Shown one piece after another: positions 51,064 through 60,539 of a stretch of 64,000 nt of DNA (its first letter is position 1; each line of letters opens with the position of its first letter). The DNA lies in NCBI RefSeq assembly GCF_027158205.1, contig NZ_JAPVLU010000038.1, positions 1 to 64,000 on the forward strand, read 5' to 3'. This DNA comes from Streptomyces sp. H39-S7 (GTDB lineage: Bacteria > Actinomycetota > Actinomycetes > Streptomycetales > Streptomycetaceae). The notes under the pieces are model-generated. The model did no database searches, was not told the origin of the DNA, and saw nothing but the letters and a program-made list of their open reading frames with translations. Both the position numbers and the translations under genes were made by a program.

Positions 51064-51149
51064 CTGACTGCCTCTCTGTCGCCGGCGCGGTGGCGCCCTG
51101 TCTCGTGGGGCGCCGGGTGGGCGCCGGGACGAAGCATGGCGGCGCGGCA

Positions 51150-51181
51150 CCAATTCTTGGCAGGGGCTTGTCAAGGATTGG
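51150..51181. promoter_or_regulatory. Inverted repeat in divergent M4 / WS-DGAT region
   Basis: CCAATTCTTG (51150-51159) and CAAGGATTGG (51172-51181) are inverted with one mismatch, centred 22 bases apart. The position about 90 bases upstream of the M4 start fits an operator for the peptidase, the acyltransferase, or both. Confidence 0.45.
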
Positions 51182-51283
51182 CGCGCCTTCGCCGGTCAGG
51201 AGGCCGGATACGGTCGGCCGGCGGCCGGAATCCGGCCTCATGTGCCCTGGACGGGGCCGGGGCTCCCCTCTACGGTTGCGATC

Positions 51284-52666
51284 GTGGACCGGATGAGCGC
51301 CTTGGATGCGGGTTTCTTCTTCATCGAGGACGAGAACGTGCCGATGCACGTGGGATCGGTCCTGGTGTTCGAGGGACCGGTGCCGTCGTACGGGGATGTC
51401 ATCAGGCTGCTGGTGTCCAAACTCTCCGACGTGCCCCGCTACCGGCAGCGGGTGAAGAGCCTGCCGCTGAACCTGGGCCGGCCCGTCTGGGTCGACGACG
51501 AGCACTTCCAGATCCTCTACCACCTGCGCCACACCGCGGTGCCCGCGCCGGGCGGCGACGACCAGCTGCGCAACCTCGCCGGCCGGCTCTTCGCCCAGCG
51601 CCTGGACCTCACGAAGCCGCTGTGGGAGATGTGGCTCGTGGAAGGGCTGGAGGGCGGCCGCTGGGCGCTCATCTCCAAGGTGCACCACTGCATGATCGAC
51701 GGCATGGCCGGCACCGACATGATGCAGCTGGTGCTGGACTGGCGAAAGGACATCGAGCTGTCCGAGCCCCGGCCCTGGACGCCGGAGCCGAGCCCGTCCA
51801 CGCTCGACCTCGTCGCCGACGGGGTGCGCGACGCCGTGCTGACCCCGCTGGGACACCTGGCCGCCGTCCCCGCCCTGGCCCGGCGGCTGCGCAGCGGGTC
51901 GGAGCTGCTCGGCGTCGGCCGCGCCCTGGCCGGCAGCCTGCCGAGCACCGCCCGCCGGCTGACCACCCGCGCGGCCGGCTCACTGAACGGCTCCCTGGGC
52001 CCGCACCGCCGCTGGGTGTGGGCGAAGGCGGATCTGACGGAGACCAAGGCGATTCGCAACGTGACCGGCGGGACGGTCAACGACGTCATCCTCGCCGCGA
52101 TCACCCGCGGCTTCCGCGACCTGCTGGAGAGCCGCGGTGAGCTGGCCGAGGGCATGGTGGTCCGCACGATGGTCCCGGTCTCCGTACGCTCGCGGGACCA
52201 GCGCAACAGGCTGGACAACCGGGTGAGCGCCGTCCTGCTGAACCTGCCGGTCAGCGATCCCGACCCGCGGGCGCGGCTCGCAGCGGTGCGCGAGCAGATG
52301 GACGACCTCAAGAGCAGCCGCCAGGCGGCCGGCGCGGAGGCGATCACCGGCATGGCGAACTTCGCGGCGCCGACCCTGCTGGCGCTGGGCTCGCGCACCG
52401 CCATGCGCTTTCCGCAGCAGTTCCTGCAGACGGTCACCACCAACGTTCCCGGCCCGCGGGTGCCGCTGTACCTGCTGGGCAGGCGGCTGGCCGAGATCTA
52501 CCCGTACGTGCCGATCGCCAGCACCATGCGGATCAGCGTCGGGATCTTCTCCTACCTCGGCCAGATCACCTTCGGCGTCAACGCCGACTTCGACGGGGTA
52601 CCCGACGTCCAGGTGCTCGCGGACGGCATCCGCGCCGGCTTCGACGAGCTCCTCGCGCTGGCCTAG
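51284..52666 (+). CDS. Wax ester synthase / diacylglycerol acyltransferase (WS/DGAT)
   Basis: 460 aa. The N-terminus DRMSALDAGFFFIEDENVPM is typical. The catalytic HHxxxDG is in SKVHHCMIDGMAGTD (residues ~130-144), and the C-terminal half has NRLDNRVSAVLLNLPVSDPD and TTNVPGPRVPLYLLGRRLAE. It acylates diacylglycerol or fatty alcohols to make storage lipid. GTG 51284 gives the usual VDRMS start; ATG 51293 is the alternative; no strong ribosome site is seen for either. Confidence 0.92.
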   Translation: MDRMSALDAGFFFIEDENVPMHVGSVLVFEGPVPSYGDVIRLLVSKLSDVPRYRQRVKSLPLNLGRPVWVDDEHFQILYHLRHTAVPAPGGDDQLRNLAGRLFAQRLDLTKPLWEMWLVEGLEGGRWALISKVHHCMIDGMAGTDMMQLVLDWRKDIELSEPRPWTPEPSPSTLDLVADGVRDAVLTPLGHLAAVPALARRLRSGSELLGVGRALAGSLPSTARRLTTRAAGSLNGSLGPHRRWVWAKADLTETKAIRNVTGGTVNDVILAAITRGFRDLLESRGELAEGMVVRTMVPVSVRSRDQRNRLDNRVSAVLLNLPVSDPDPRARLAAVREQMDDLKSSRQAAGAEAITGMANFAAPTLLALGSRTAMRFPQQFLQTVTTNVPGPRVPLYLLGRRLAEIYPYVPIASTMRISVGIFSYLGQITFGVNADFDGVPDVQVLADGIRAGFDELLALA

Positions 52667-52822
52667 AACCGGTCCCGGCCCGACCGCGTACGGGGATCCG
52701 TCCGGCGGACCACCGACCGAATGGCGGGGTCGTGCGGCCGGGCCTAGCCTCGGAAGGTGACCGTTTCGTTCCCTCCGGCCTGAGGCGCGGACCAGCGCGC
52801 GGGCCATCGCAGAGGCGCTGCC

Positions 52823-54448
52823 ATGACGGACTCCCAGCCGACACCCGCAACATCTGCCGCATCCCCGGAGCGGGGCCACGGCAGAGGTATCGCACTCCTC
52901 GTCATCTGTTCGTGCCAGTTGATGGTGGTCCTCGACATCACCATCGTGAACATCGCCCTGCCGCACATCCAGACCTCGCTCGGTTTCTCGACCGAGAACC
53001 TGTCCTGGGTCATCAACGCCTACACGCTGACCTTCGGCGGACTGCTCCTGCTCGGCGGGCGGCTGGGCGACATCCTCGGCCGCCGCCGGGTCTTCACCTT
53101 CGGTGTGCTGCTCTTCGTGCTCGCCTCGCTGCTCGGCGGACTCTCGCAGGAATCCTGGCAGTTGCTCGCGGCCCGCTCGCTGCAGGGCGTCGGCGGCGCC
53201 ATCGCCTCTCCCACCGCCCTCGCGCTCATCACCACGACCTTCCGCGAAGGACCCGAGCGGAACAGGGCGTTCGGTGTGTTCGCCGCCGTCTCGGCGGGCG
53301 GCAGTGCGATCGGGCTGCTCGCGGGCGGTCTGCTCGTGGAGTGGCTCGACTGGCGCTGGGTCTTCTTCGTCAACGTGCCCATCGGCCTGCTGATCGTGCT
53401 CGCGACGCCCCGTTACATCCGGGAGTCCGAGCGCCACCCGGGCAACTTCGACATCCTCGGCGCGCTCACGTCCACCGTGGGTATGGTGCTGCTCGTCTAC
53501 GGCTTCATCCGCGCCTCCAAGGACGGCTGGAGCGACAGCGTGACCATCGCGTCCTTCGTGGCGGCCGTGGTGCTCCTGTTCGTGTTCCTCACCGTCGAGC
53601 GCCGGTCGAAGCAGCCCATCACGCCGCTGTGGATGTTCCGGGACCGCAATCGCGCCGGCGTCTACGGGATCATGCTGAGCCTGTCCGCCGCGATCTTCGG
53701 GATGTTCTTCTTCCTGACGCTCTTCGTGCAGAACGTCCTGGCATTCAGTCCACTGCGGGCCGGCCTCGCCTTCCTGCCGGTGAGCGTGATCATCGCGGTC
53801 GCTGCGGGGTTCACCTCGCAACTGCTGCCCAAGTGGGGACCCAAGCCCTTCATGGTGGTGGGGGCGGTCCTGGCCGCGGTGGGACTCGGCTGGCTGACGA
53901 TGACCGATGTCGACAGCTCGTACCTGGGCAGCATCCTCGGCCCCATCCTGGTCTTCGGCGCCGGCATGGGCCTGCAGTTCGTGTCACTGACGCTGATGGC
54001 GGTGTCGGGCGTCGAGCCGAAGGACACGGGCGCGGCCTCCGGGATCCTCAACGCCACCCAGCAGGTGGGCGGATCGCTCGGCCTGTCCGTCCTGGTCACC
54101 GTCTTCGGCACGGCCAGCCGCAACGAGGCCACCGACCAGGTCCCCCAGTTCCTGTCGCAGGCGTCCCCGGCCCAGCGGCTGGAGTTCCGCAGGACCGGGC
54201 AGCTCCCGTCGCCCTGGGGCGACCAGGTGCTGACGTCGGGCATCTCGAGCGCCTTCGTCGCCGCTGCCATCTTCGCCGTCGTCGGCGCCCTGATCGCCCT
54301 GCTGGTCATCCAGGTACGTCCCTCCGACCTGGAACGTCTCCAGGGTGGTGGCGCTGTCCCCCTCGTGCCGGCCGACGTCGGCGAGACGGCCTCCGGCACG
54401 CCGCCGGGGGCGTCCGGCCCGCGCGACGCTCCCCCTCCACACGGCTGA
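52823..54448 (+). CDS. MFS drug exporter, DHA2 (14-TMS) family
   Basis: 541 aa with about 14 membrane segments. The N-terminal VICSCQLMVVLDITIVNIAL carries motif D1, WVINAYTLTFGGLLLLGGRL and GDILGRRRVFTFG carry motif A, and SLQGVGGAIASPTALALITT carries motif B/C. The family exports cationic drugs and antibiotics by proton antiport. The C-terminal ~40 residues are Pro/Ala-rich and cytosolic. No regulator is adjacent. It ends 62 bases before the SpoIIE gene. Confidence 0.92.
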   Translation: MTDSQPTPATSAASPERGHGRGIALLVICSCQLMVVLDITIVNIALPHIQTSLGFSTENLSWVINAYTLTFGGLLLLGGRLGDILGRRRVFTFGVLLFVLASLLGGLSQESWQLLAARSLQGVGGAIASPTALALITTTFREGPERNRAFGVFAAVSAGGSAIGLLAGGLLVEWLDWRWVFFVNVPIGLLIVLATPRYIRESERHPGNFDILGALTSTVGMVLLVYGFIRASKDGWSDSVTIASFVAAVVLLFVFLTVERRSKQPITPLWMFRDRNRAGVYGIMLSLSAAIFGMFFFLTLFVQNVLAFSPLRAGLAFLPVSVIIAVAAGFTSQLLPKWGPKPFMVVGAVLAAVGLGWLTMTDVDSSYLGSILGPILVFGAGMGLQFVSLTLMAVSGVEPKDTGAASGILNATQQVGGSLGLSVLVTVFGTASRNEATDQVPQFLSQASPAQRLEFRRTGQLPSPWGDQVLTSGISSAFVAAAIFAVVGALIALLVIQVRPSDLERLQGGGAVPLVPADVGETASGTPPGASGPRDAPPPHG

Positions 54449-54510
54449 ACCGCCGGACTCATGCACTCCGGCCACTCGCTTACCGGGGTCAACAGAGGTA
54501 GACATAGGCC

Positions 54511-57183
54511 ATGGCCCGGTTGACGGTCCGATCCTCGGGCGCCCTCCCGGCCGGCCGACGCAGGTGGATCAGGGGGATACGCAGCGTCGCCGGCCAGGTC
54601 TTCGCGCTGCAAGTGGTCGTGGTGGTGCTGCTCGTCCTGGCGGCGGTGCTGGCGCTCGTCCTGGAGTCGGGGCACGACAGCACGCAGGAGGCCCGCAACC
54701 GCTCGGTCGCCGTCGCCCAGACCTTCGCGAACTCGCCGGGAATCGTGGCGGCGCTGCAGTCCGATCACCCGAGCGCGATCCTCCAGCCGAAGGCCGAGGC
54801 CGCCCGGATCGGCTCCGGCGTGGACTTCATCGTCGTGCTGAACACCGACGGGATCCGCTACACCCACCCCAAGCCGGACCGGATCGGCAAGAAGTTCGTC
54901 GGCAACTACGAGGCGGCCCTGCACGGCGAGGTGATCATCGAGCGGATCGTCGGGACGATCGGGCCGCTCGTCCAGGCCGTGGTCCCCGTCCGCGACGCCG
55001 GCGGCCAGGTGGTCGGCCTGGTCTCCGCCGGGATCACCATCACCAAGGTCAGCGGGGTCGTCAACGAGCAGCTGCCGCTCATCCTCGGCGCCGCGGCCTT
55101 CGCACTCGCCCTGGCCACGGTCGGGGCGGCGCTCACCAGCAGACGGCTGCGGCGCCAGACACACGGTCTGGGGCCGACCGAGATGACCCGGATGTACGAG
55201 CACCACGACGCGGTGCTGCACGCGGTGCGGGAGGGCGTGGTCATCGTCGGCGGGGACGGCAGGCTGCTGCTCGCCAACGACGAGGCGCGCAGGCTGCTGG
55301 GACTGCCGTCGGACGCCGAGGGACGCCCGGTGAGCGGCCTGGGGCTCAACCGCAGGGCGGCGGAGCTGCTGGCGTCGCAACAGGCCGTCAGCGACGAGGT
55401 CCTGCCGGCCGGCGACCGGCTGCTGGTGGTGAACATCCGGCCCACCGACCGCAACGGCGGCCCTCCCGGCATGGTCGCGACCCTCCGCGACTCCACGGAG
55501 CTGCAATCGCTGTCGGACCGGGCCGAGGCGGGCCGCAGGCGCCTGCGCCTGCTCTACGACGCCAGTGTCACCATCGGCACCAGCCTGGACGTGTCGCGGA
55601 CCGCGCAGGAACTCACACGGGTGGCCGTCCCCCGGTTCGCCGACTTCGTCAGCGTCGACCTCGCGGTGCCCGTCCTGCGCGGGGAGGAGCCCTCGGGCAG
55701 CGTCGGCGCCCCGATGCAGCGGGTCGCCGTCAGCGGCATCAGGGACGACAGCCCGTTCTACCCCGTGGGCCGGCCGATCACCGTGCTCCCCGCCACTCCG
55801 CAGGCCTGGAGCCTCGACACCGGCCGGGGCATGTACGACCCCGACCTCGCGTCGTCCACCGACTGGCAGGTGCAGGACCCCGAACGCGCCGCGGAGCTCC
55901 TCGCCTACGGGATCCACTCGGTCGTCAGGGTCCCGCTGCTGGCCCGCGGCGTGCTGCTGGGGATCGCCAAGTTCTGGCGCTCGGAGCGGCCGGAGCGCTT
56001 CGACGAGGACGACCTCTCCTTCGCCGAGGAACTGGTCACCCGGGCGGCCGTGTGCATCGACAACGCCCGGCGCTACACCCGTGAGCACGCCATGGCCGTC
56101 ACCCTGCAGCACAGCCTGCTGCCGCACGGCCTGCCCGAGCAGAACGCCGTCGAGGCCGCCTACCGCTACCTGCCCGCCCAGGCCGGCGTCGGCGGGGACT
56201 GGTTCGACGTCATCCCCCTGCCGGGCGCCCGGGTCGCGCTGGTCGTCGGCGACGTCGTCGGCCACGGGCTGCACGCCGCCGCGACCATGGGGCGGCTGCG
56301 CACCGCGGTCCACAACTTCTCCACGCTGGACCTGCCGCCGGACGAGGTGCTGGGCCACCTCGACGAACTGGTGAGCCGGATCGACCAGGACCAGACGGCC
56401 GCGGGCTCCGGCGACGACGTCACGGGAGCGACCTGCCTGTACGCGATCTACGACCCGGTCTCGCGGCTGTGCACGATGGCCAGGGCGGGCCATCCGCCGC
56501 CGGCGCTGGTCCATCCGGACGGGACGGTGGAATTCCCCGACCTGCCCGCCGGGCCGCCGCTGGGCGTCGGAGGCCTGCCGTTCGCGACGGCCGAAGTGCG
56601 GCTGCCCGAGGGCAGCCGGCTGGTGCTCTACACCGACGGGCTCGTCGAGGACCGCGAGCGGGACATCGACGACGGGCTCGAGCGGCTGCGCGGCGCCCTC
56701 AAGGACGTCGACCGGACACCGGAGGAGACCTGCGAGGCGGTCCTGGAGGCCCTCCTGCCCGCCCACCCGAAGGACGACATCGCCCTGCTCGTCGCCCGCA
56801 CCCACGTCCTGCCCGCCGAACGGATGGCGGAGTGGGAGGTGCCGTCCGACCCCGCGGCGGTGTCCGAGGTCCGTGCCGCGGTCAGCCGGAAGCTGGCGGG
56901 CTGGGGACTGGACGAGGCGGCCTTCGTGACGGAGCTGATCCTCAGCGAACTCGTCACCAACGCCATCCGCCACGGGGCGGCGCCGATCAAGGTCAGGCTG
57001 CTGCTCGACCGGGCGCTGATCTGCGAGGTGTCCGACACCAGCGACACCTCACCGCACCTGCGCTACGCCGCCACGATGGACGAGGGCGGCCGCGGCCTCT
57101 TCCTCGTCGCCCAGTTCGCCGAGCGCTGGGGCACCCGCTACACCGCCGAGGGCAAGGTGATCTGGAGCGAGCAGCCGCTCTGA
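54511..57183 (+). CDS. Sensor phosphatase: Cache-PAS-GAF-SpoIIE-HATPase
   Basis: 890 aa. Membrane segment ~25-51, an extracellular single Cache domain ~60-185 (RYTHPKPDRIGKKFVGNYEA, CitA/DctS-like), second membrane segment ~195-215, PAS ~235-340, GAF ~350-515 and a PP2C SpoIIE phosphatase domain ~535-745 (VGGDWFDVIPLPGARVALVV, GDVVGHGLHAAATMGRLRT, LYTDGLVEDRERDID). The C-terminal HATPase is at ~765-890 (ILSELVTNAIRHGAAPIKVR, GGRGLFLVAQFAERWG). It should dephosphorylate an anti-sigma antagonist in response to a small external ligand, possibly a carboxylate. One protein holds both phosphatase and anti-sigma-like kinase modules. Confidence 0.92.
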   Translation: MARLTVRSSGALPAGRRRWIRGIRSVAGQVFALQVVVVVLLVLAAVLALVLESGHDSTQEARNRSVAVAQTFANSPGIVAALQSDHPSAILQPKAEAARIGSGVDFIVVLNTDGIRYTHPKPDRIGKKFVGNYEAALHGEVIIERIVGTIGPLVQAVVPVRDAGGQVVGLVSAGITITKVSGVVNEQLPLILGAAAFALALATVGAALTSRRLRRQTHGLGPTEMTRMYEHHDAVLHAVREGVVIVGGDGRLLLANDEARRLLGLPSDAEGRPVSGLGLNRRAAELLASQQAVSDEVLPAGDRLLVVNIRPTDRNGGPPGMVATLRDSTELQSLSDRAEAGRRRLRLLYDASVTIGTSLDVSRTAQELTRVAVPRFADFVSVDLAVPVLRGEEPSGSVGAPMQRVAVSGIRDDSPFYPVGRPITVLPATPQAWSLDTGRGMYDPDLASSTDWQVQDPERAAELLAYGIHSVVRVPLLARGVLLGIAKFWRSERPERFDEDDLSFAEELVTRAAVCIDNARRYTREHAMAVTLQHSLLPHGLPEQNAVEAAYRYLPAQAGVGGDWFDVIPLPGARVALVVGDVVGHGLHAAATMGRLRTAVHNFSTLDLPPDEVLGHLDELVSRIDQDQTAAGSGDDVTGATCLYAIYDPVSRLCTMARAGHPPPALVHPDGTVEFPDLPAGPPLGVGGLPFATAEVRLPEGSRLVLYTDGLVEDRERDIDDGLERLRGALKDVDRTPEETCEAVLEALLPAHPKDDIALLVARTHVLPAERMAEWEVPSDPAAVSEVRAAVSRKLAGWGLDEAAFVTELILSELVTNAIRHGAAPIKVRLLLDRALICEVSDTSDTSPHLRYAATMDEGGRGLFLVAQFAERWGTRYTAEGKVIWSEQPL

Positions 57184-57205
57184 CCGGCGGGGGCCGGGCC
57201 CGTCC

Positions 57206-58126
57206 TCACTTCGCCGCCCCGGCCGCCGGCAGGACGTCGTCCAGCCAGTCCAGCAGCCGCCCGGCGATGACGCCCGGTATCTCCAGCTGCGGGACGTGGC
57301 CGACGCCGGGGAACGTCTCGAAGCGCCAGCCGGGATGGCGGGCGGCCGCCGCGCGGGCCGCCCTCACCGGCACCAGCCGGTCCCGCTCCCCGCTCATCAG
57401 GTAGACCGGCATCCGCAGCGACCGCATCGCCGACCAGTACGTGTTCCGCCGCGCGTTCACCCGCACCAGTGAGCGTGCGGCGGCCAGGAAGGCGGCGTCC
57501 AGTCCCGGCACCCCCGCCCGGTGCTCCACCAGCTCGACCGAGGCGCCGACCAGCTCCTCGGGAACCGCCGACGGGTCGGCGCACACGAGAGCGAGCAGCC
57601 GCCGCACCTGCTGCCGGGCCGTGCCGGAGGCCCGCGCCCGCGCGAACAGTTGCTCCCCGACCACGGGCACGGAGTAGAGCAGGAACGTCGACAGGACCAG
57701 CGGGTCGGGCCGGGCGCCGAACGGCATCGGCAGCGCGGGGTCCAGGAGGACGAGTCCGCTGGTCGTCTCCGGAGCGGCCGCCGCCTGCAGGATCGCGATC
57801 ATCCCGCCCATCGAGTTGCCCACCAGCACCGCCGGCTCCCCGATGACCTCCCGCAGGAAGCGGTCCAGCAGGGCTGCGTTGTCCCGCACCGTCGTGCCGC
57901 GGCCCGCCGGGTCCGTCAGCCCGAATCCGGCCAGGTCCACGGCGGTCACCCGCAGCCGGGGGGCCAGCAGGGGCGCGAGCAGGCACCAGTTGAGGTGCGA
58001 GCCGCCGAGCCCGTGCACCAGGACCACCCGCGGCGCGTCCGGCGGCCCCCCGAAGTCGGCCCAGTGGACCCGCCCGCCGAGGTCGGCGAAGCGGCTGGTT
58101 CCGCCCCAGCGGGCCAAAGTCGTCAT
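57206..58126 (-). CDS. Alpha/beta hydrolase
   Basis: 306 aa from ATG 58126. Oxyanion motif VLVHGLGGSHLNW (~41), nucleophile elbow VLVGNSMGGMIAIL (Ser in GNSMGG ~113), acid in LMSGERDRLVPV and His in FPGVGHVPQLE. Membership in the esterase/haloperoxidase-like branch is likely; substrate unknown. The stop lies 22 bases from the end of the SpoIIE gene (convergent). Confidence 0.9.
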   Translation of the reverse strand: MTTLARWGGTSRFADLGGRVHWADFGGPPDAPRVVLVHGLGGSHLNWCLLAPLLAPRLRVTAVDLAGFGLTDPAGRGTTVRDNAALLDRFLREVIGEPAVLVGNSMGGMIAILQAAAAPETTSGLVLLDPALPMPFGARPDPLVLSTFLLYSVPVVGEQLFARARASGTARQQVRRLLALVCADPSAVPEELVGASVELVEHRAGVPGLDAAFLAAARSLVRVNARRNTYWSAMRSLRMPVYLMSGERDRLVPVRAARAAAARHPGWRFETFPGVGHVPQLEIPGVIAGRLLDWLDDVLPAAGAAK

Positions 58127-58429
58127 GTCCGTCAGTATCACCGCGGAAGCTACCCGGCGGTAGGTGACGTGTTCGGGCGCGGCGGCTCCGGAGCGACCGG
58201 CGGGAAACCGGGCCGCTGGACAGGGCCTTGAGCGGAAGTCGTCGATGTCCCCTCCACACTGCCGGGAGGTGACCCCTGATTCGCTCTGCGGCACTTGTGG
58301 ACGTCCGGGGCCCGGTGTGAACATCGACCGCTACGGGGCCGGCGGGGACAGCCGTGAACGCCGAGCCCTCCGTATCCGTAGAACAACGCACAGTGTCCCG
58401 CCCGGCAGTCGCTCCTGAATGGAACCGAT
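58127..58429. other. Divergent intergenic region before gdhA
   Basis: About 300 bases between the hydrolase (minus) and gdhA (plus). Expected to hold both promoters. No gene or strong repeat was recognised; a short C/G-rich segment near 58195-58230 could form a weak hairpin. Confidence 0.4.
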
Positions 58430-59761
58430 ATGAAGCCTTCCTTCCGTGCCCAGCTGATCGAGCGGAACCCGGGCGAGCCCGAGTTCCACCAGGCGACACA
58501 GGAGGTGCTGGAGACCCTCGCACCGCTGCTCTCGGCGCGTCCCGAGTTCGCCGAGGCGAAGCTGGTCGAGCGGATCTGCGAACCGGAGCGGCAGCTGATG
58601 TTCCGGGTTCCGTGGCAGGACGACTCGGGCGAGATCCACGTCAACCGGGGATTCCGGGTGGAGTTCAACAGCGCGCTGGGGCCGTTCAAGGGCGGTCTGC
58701 GCTTCCACCCCTCGGTGAACCTGGGCATCGTGAAGTTCCTCGGTTTCGAGCAGATCTTCAAGAACGCCCTCACCGGACTGAACATCGGCGGCGGCAAGGG
58801 CGGCAGCGACTTCGACCCGCGCGGCCGGTCGGACTCCGAGGTGATGCGCTTCTGTCAGTCCTTCATGACCGAACTCCACCGCCACCTGGGCGAGCACACG
58901 GATGTCCCGGCGGGCGACATCGGCGTCGGCGGCCGGGAGATCGGCTACCTCTTCGGCCAGTACAAGCGCATCACCAACCGCTGGGAGGCGGGCGTCCTGA
59001 CCGGCAAGGGGCTGGAGTGGGGCGGCTCGCAGGCCCGCACCCAGGCCACCGGGTACGGCAACGTCCTGTTCACCGCCGAGATGCTGAAGAAGCGCGGCGA
59101 GGACTTCGACGGCCAGCAGGTCACGGTCTCCGGATCGGGCAACGTCGCGATCTACACCATCGAGAAGGCCCAGGCTCTGGGCGCCAACGTCCTGACCTGC
59201 TCCGACTCCGGAGGCTACGTCGTCGATGAGAAGGGCATCGACCTCGAACTGCTGCAGCGGATCAAGGAGGTCGAGCGCGGCCGGGTCAGCGACTACGCGG
59301 ACCGCCGCGGCATCTCGGCCCGTTACGTGGCCGGCGGCCGGGTGTGGGACGTGCCCGCCGATGTGGCCCTGCCGTCGGCGACCCAGAACGAGCTCGACGC
59401 GGACGCGGCCGCCGTGCTGATCCGCAACGGGGTGAAGGCCGTCTCGGAGGGCGCCAACATGCCCACCACCCCGGACGCGGTCAAGCTGCTGCGCGCCGCC
59501 GGAGTCGCCTTCGGGCCCGGCAAGGCGGCCAACGCGGGCGGCGTCGCCACCAGTGCCCTGGAGATGCGGCAGAACTCCAGCCGCGAGTCGTGGTCGTTCG
59601 AGCGCACGGCGGAGGAGCTGGCGACCATCATGCGGGGTATCCACGACACCTGCTACGACACCGCCGAGCGCTTCGGTGCCCCGGGCGACTACGTCGTCGG
59701 CGCCAACATCGCGGGCTTCGAGCGGGTGGCCTCCGCGATGCTCTCCCAGGGCGTCGTCTGA
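58430..59761 (+). CDS. gdhA: NADP-type glutamate dehydrogenase
   Basis: 443 aa hexameric class. NRGFRVEFNSALGPFKGGLR and the Lys-bearing GGGKGGSDFDPRGRSD (residues ~119-134) form the substrate site. DIGVGGREIGYLFGQYKRI follows. The Rossmann part VTVSGSGNVAIYTIEKAQAL (~229-248) binds the cofactor. It aminates 2-oxoglutarate to glutamate, linking carbon and nitrogen metabolism. Length and motifs are those of the biosynthetic GdhA group; NADP use is inferred from the family. Confidence 0.95.
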   Translation: MKPSFRAQLIERNPGEPEFHQATQEVLETLAPLLSARPEFAEAKLVERICEPERQLMFRVPWQDDSGEIHVNRGFRVEFNSALGPFKGGLRFHPSVNLGIVKFLGFEQIFKNALTGLNIGGGKGGSDFDPRGRSDSEVMRFCQSFMTELHRHLGEHTDVPAGDIGVGGREIGYLFGQYKRITNRWEAGVLTGKGLEWGGSQARTQATGYGNVLFTAEMLKKRGEDFDGQQVTVSGSGNVAIYTIEKAQALGANVLTCSDSGGYVVDEKGIDLELLQRIKEVERGRVSDYADRRGISARYVAGGRVWDVPADVALPSATQNELDADAAAVLIRNGVKAVSEGANMPTTPDAVKLLRAAGVAFGPGKAANAGGVATSALEMRQNSSRESWSFERTAEELATIMRGIHDTCYDTAERFGAPGDYVVGANIAGFERVASAMLSQGVV

Positions 59762-59826
59762 CGGGGCCGCGGGGGCTCCCGATCACGTCAATCGTACAGG
59801 TGTGCGAATATGTGTAGGCTGGTCCC

Positions 59827-60456
59827 ATGGCCGTACATCTGCAGAACTCGCTCTTTGACCAGGAGGACGAGATCGCACCGCGCCCCCTCGACGGGCTGCG
59901 CCGCACCGATATCGGGCTCGGCGCCTGGATCGACGTGCTTCCGCAGTGGCTCGTCGGGGCGGACGCGCTCTTCGAAGCGCTGGCGGAGGACGTCGAGTGG
60001 CACGCCGAGAAGCGCGTCATGTACGAGCGGACGGTGGACGTACCGCGGCTGCTGTCGTTCTACGGTGACCGCGACCGCCTGCCGCACCCGGCCCTCGACG
60101 CGGCTCGCTCGGCCCTGAGCGCGCACTACGCCGCCGAGCTCGGCGAGCCGTTCACCACGGCCGGGCTCTGCTTCTACCGCGACGGACGCGACGGTGTCGC
60201 CTGGCACGGCGACACCATCGGCCGCGGCGGCACCGAGGACACCATGGTCGCGATCGTCTCCGTGGGGGCGCCGCGCAATCTGGTGCTGCGGCCCCGCGGC
60301 GGCGGCCCGGCCGCGGTGCGCGTGCCGCTCGGGCACGGCGACCTCATCGTCATGGGCGGCAGCTGCCAGCGCGCCTGGGAGCACGCCATCCCCAAGACGG
60401 CGCGGCCGGTGGGGCCGCGGATCAGCGTGCAGTTCCGGCCGCGCGGGGTGCGCTGA
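59827..60456 (+). CDS. alkB: AlkB-like 2-oxoglutarate-dependent dioxygenase
   Basis: 209 aa. Iron ligands His-x-Asp in VAWHGDTIG (His ~126, Asp ~128) and the distal His in AWEHAIPKTARPVGPRISVQF (~187), followed by the 2-oxoglutarate Arg. It removes methyl groups from DNA or RNA bases by oxidation. ATG 59827 lies about 12 bases after a TAGGCT that could be the -10, so transcripts may have a very short leader. It is followed after 83 bases by a DNA ligase. Confidence 0.88.
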   Translation: MAVHLQNSLFDQEDEIAPRPLDGLRRTDIGLGAWIDVLPQWLVGADALFEALAEDVEWHAEKRVMYERTVDVPRLLSFYGDRDRLPHPALDAARSALSAHYAAELGEPFTTAGLCFYRDGRDGVAWHGDTIGRGGTEDTMVAIVSVGAPRNLVLRPRGGGPAAVRVPLGHGDLIVMGGSCQRAWEHAIPKTARPVGPRISVQFRPRGVR

Positions 60457-60539
60457 GGCGAGCGGCCGGTCCCGGGCGAGGCCGCCCCGGGAGACGGGCG
60501 GGGCCGCCCCCCGGGAGACGGAGCGGAAAGCGGGTACGC

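Noticed and set aside
53662..56973. 1100-residue minus-strand frame opposite the MFS and SpoIIE genes
   Set aside because: No motifs, unnatural composition, antisense to two clear genes.
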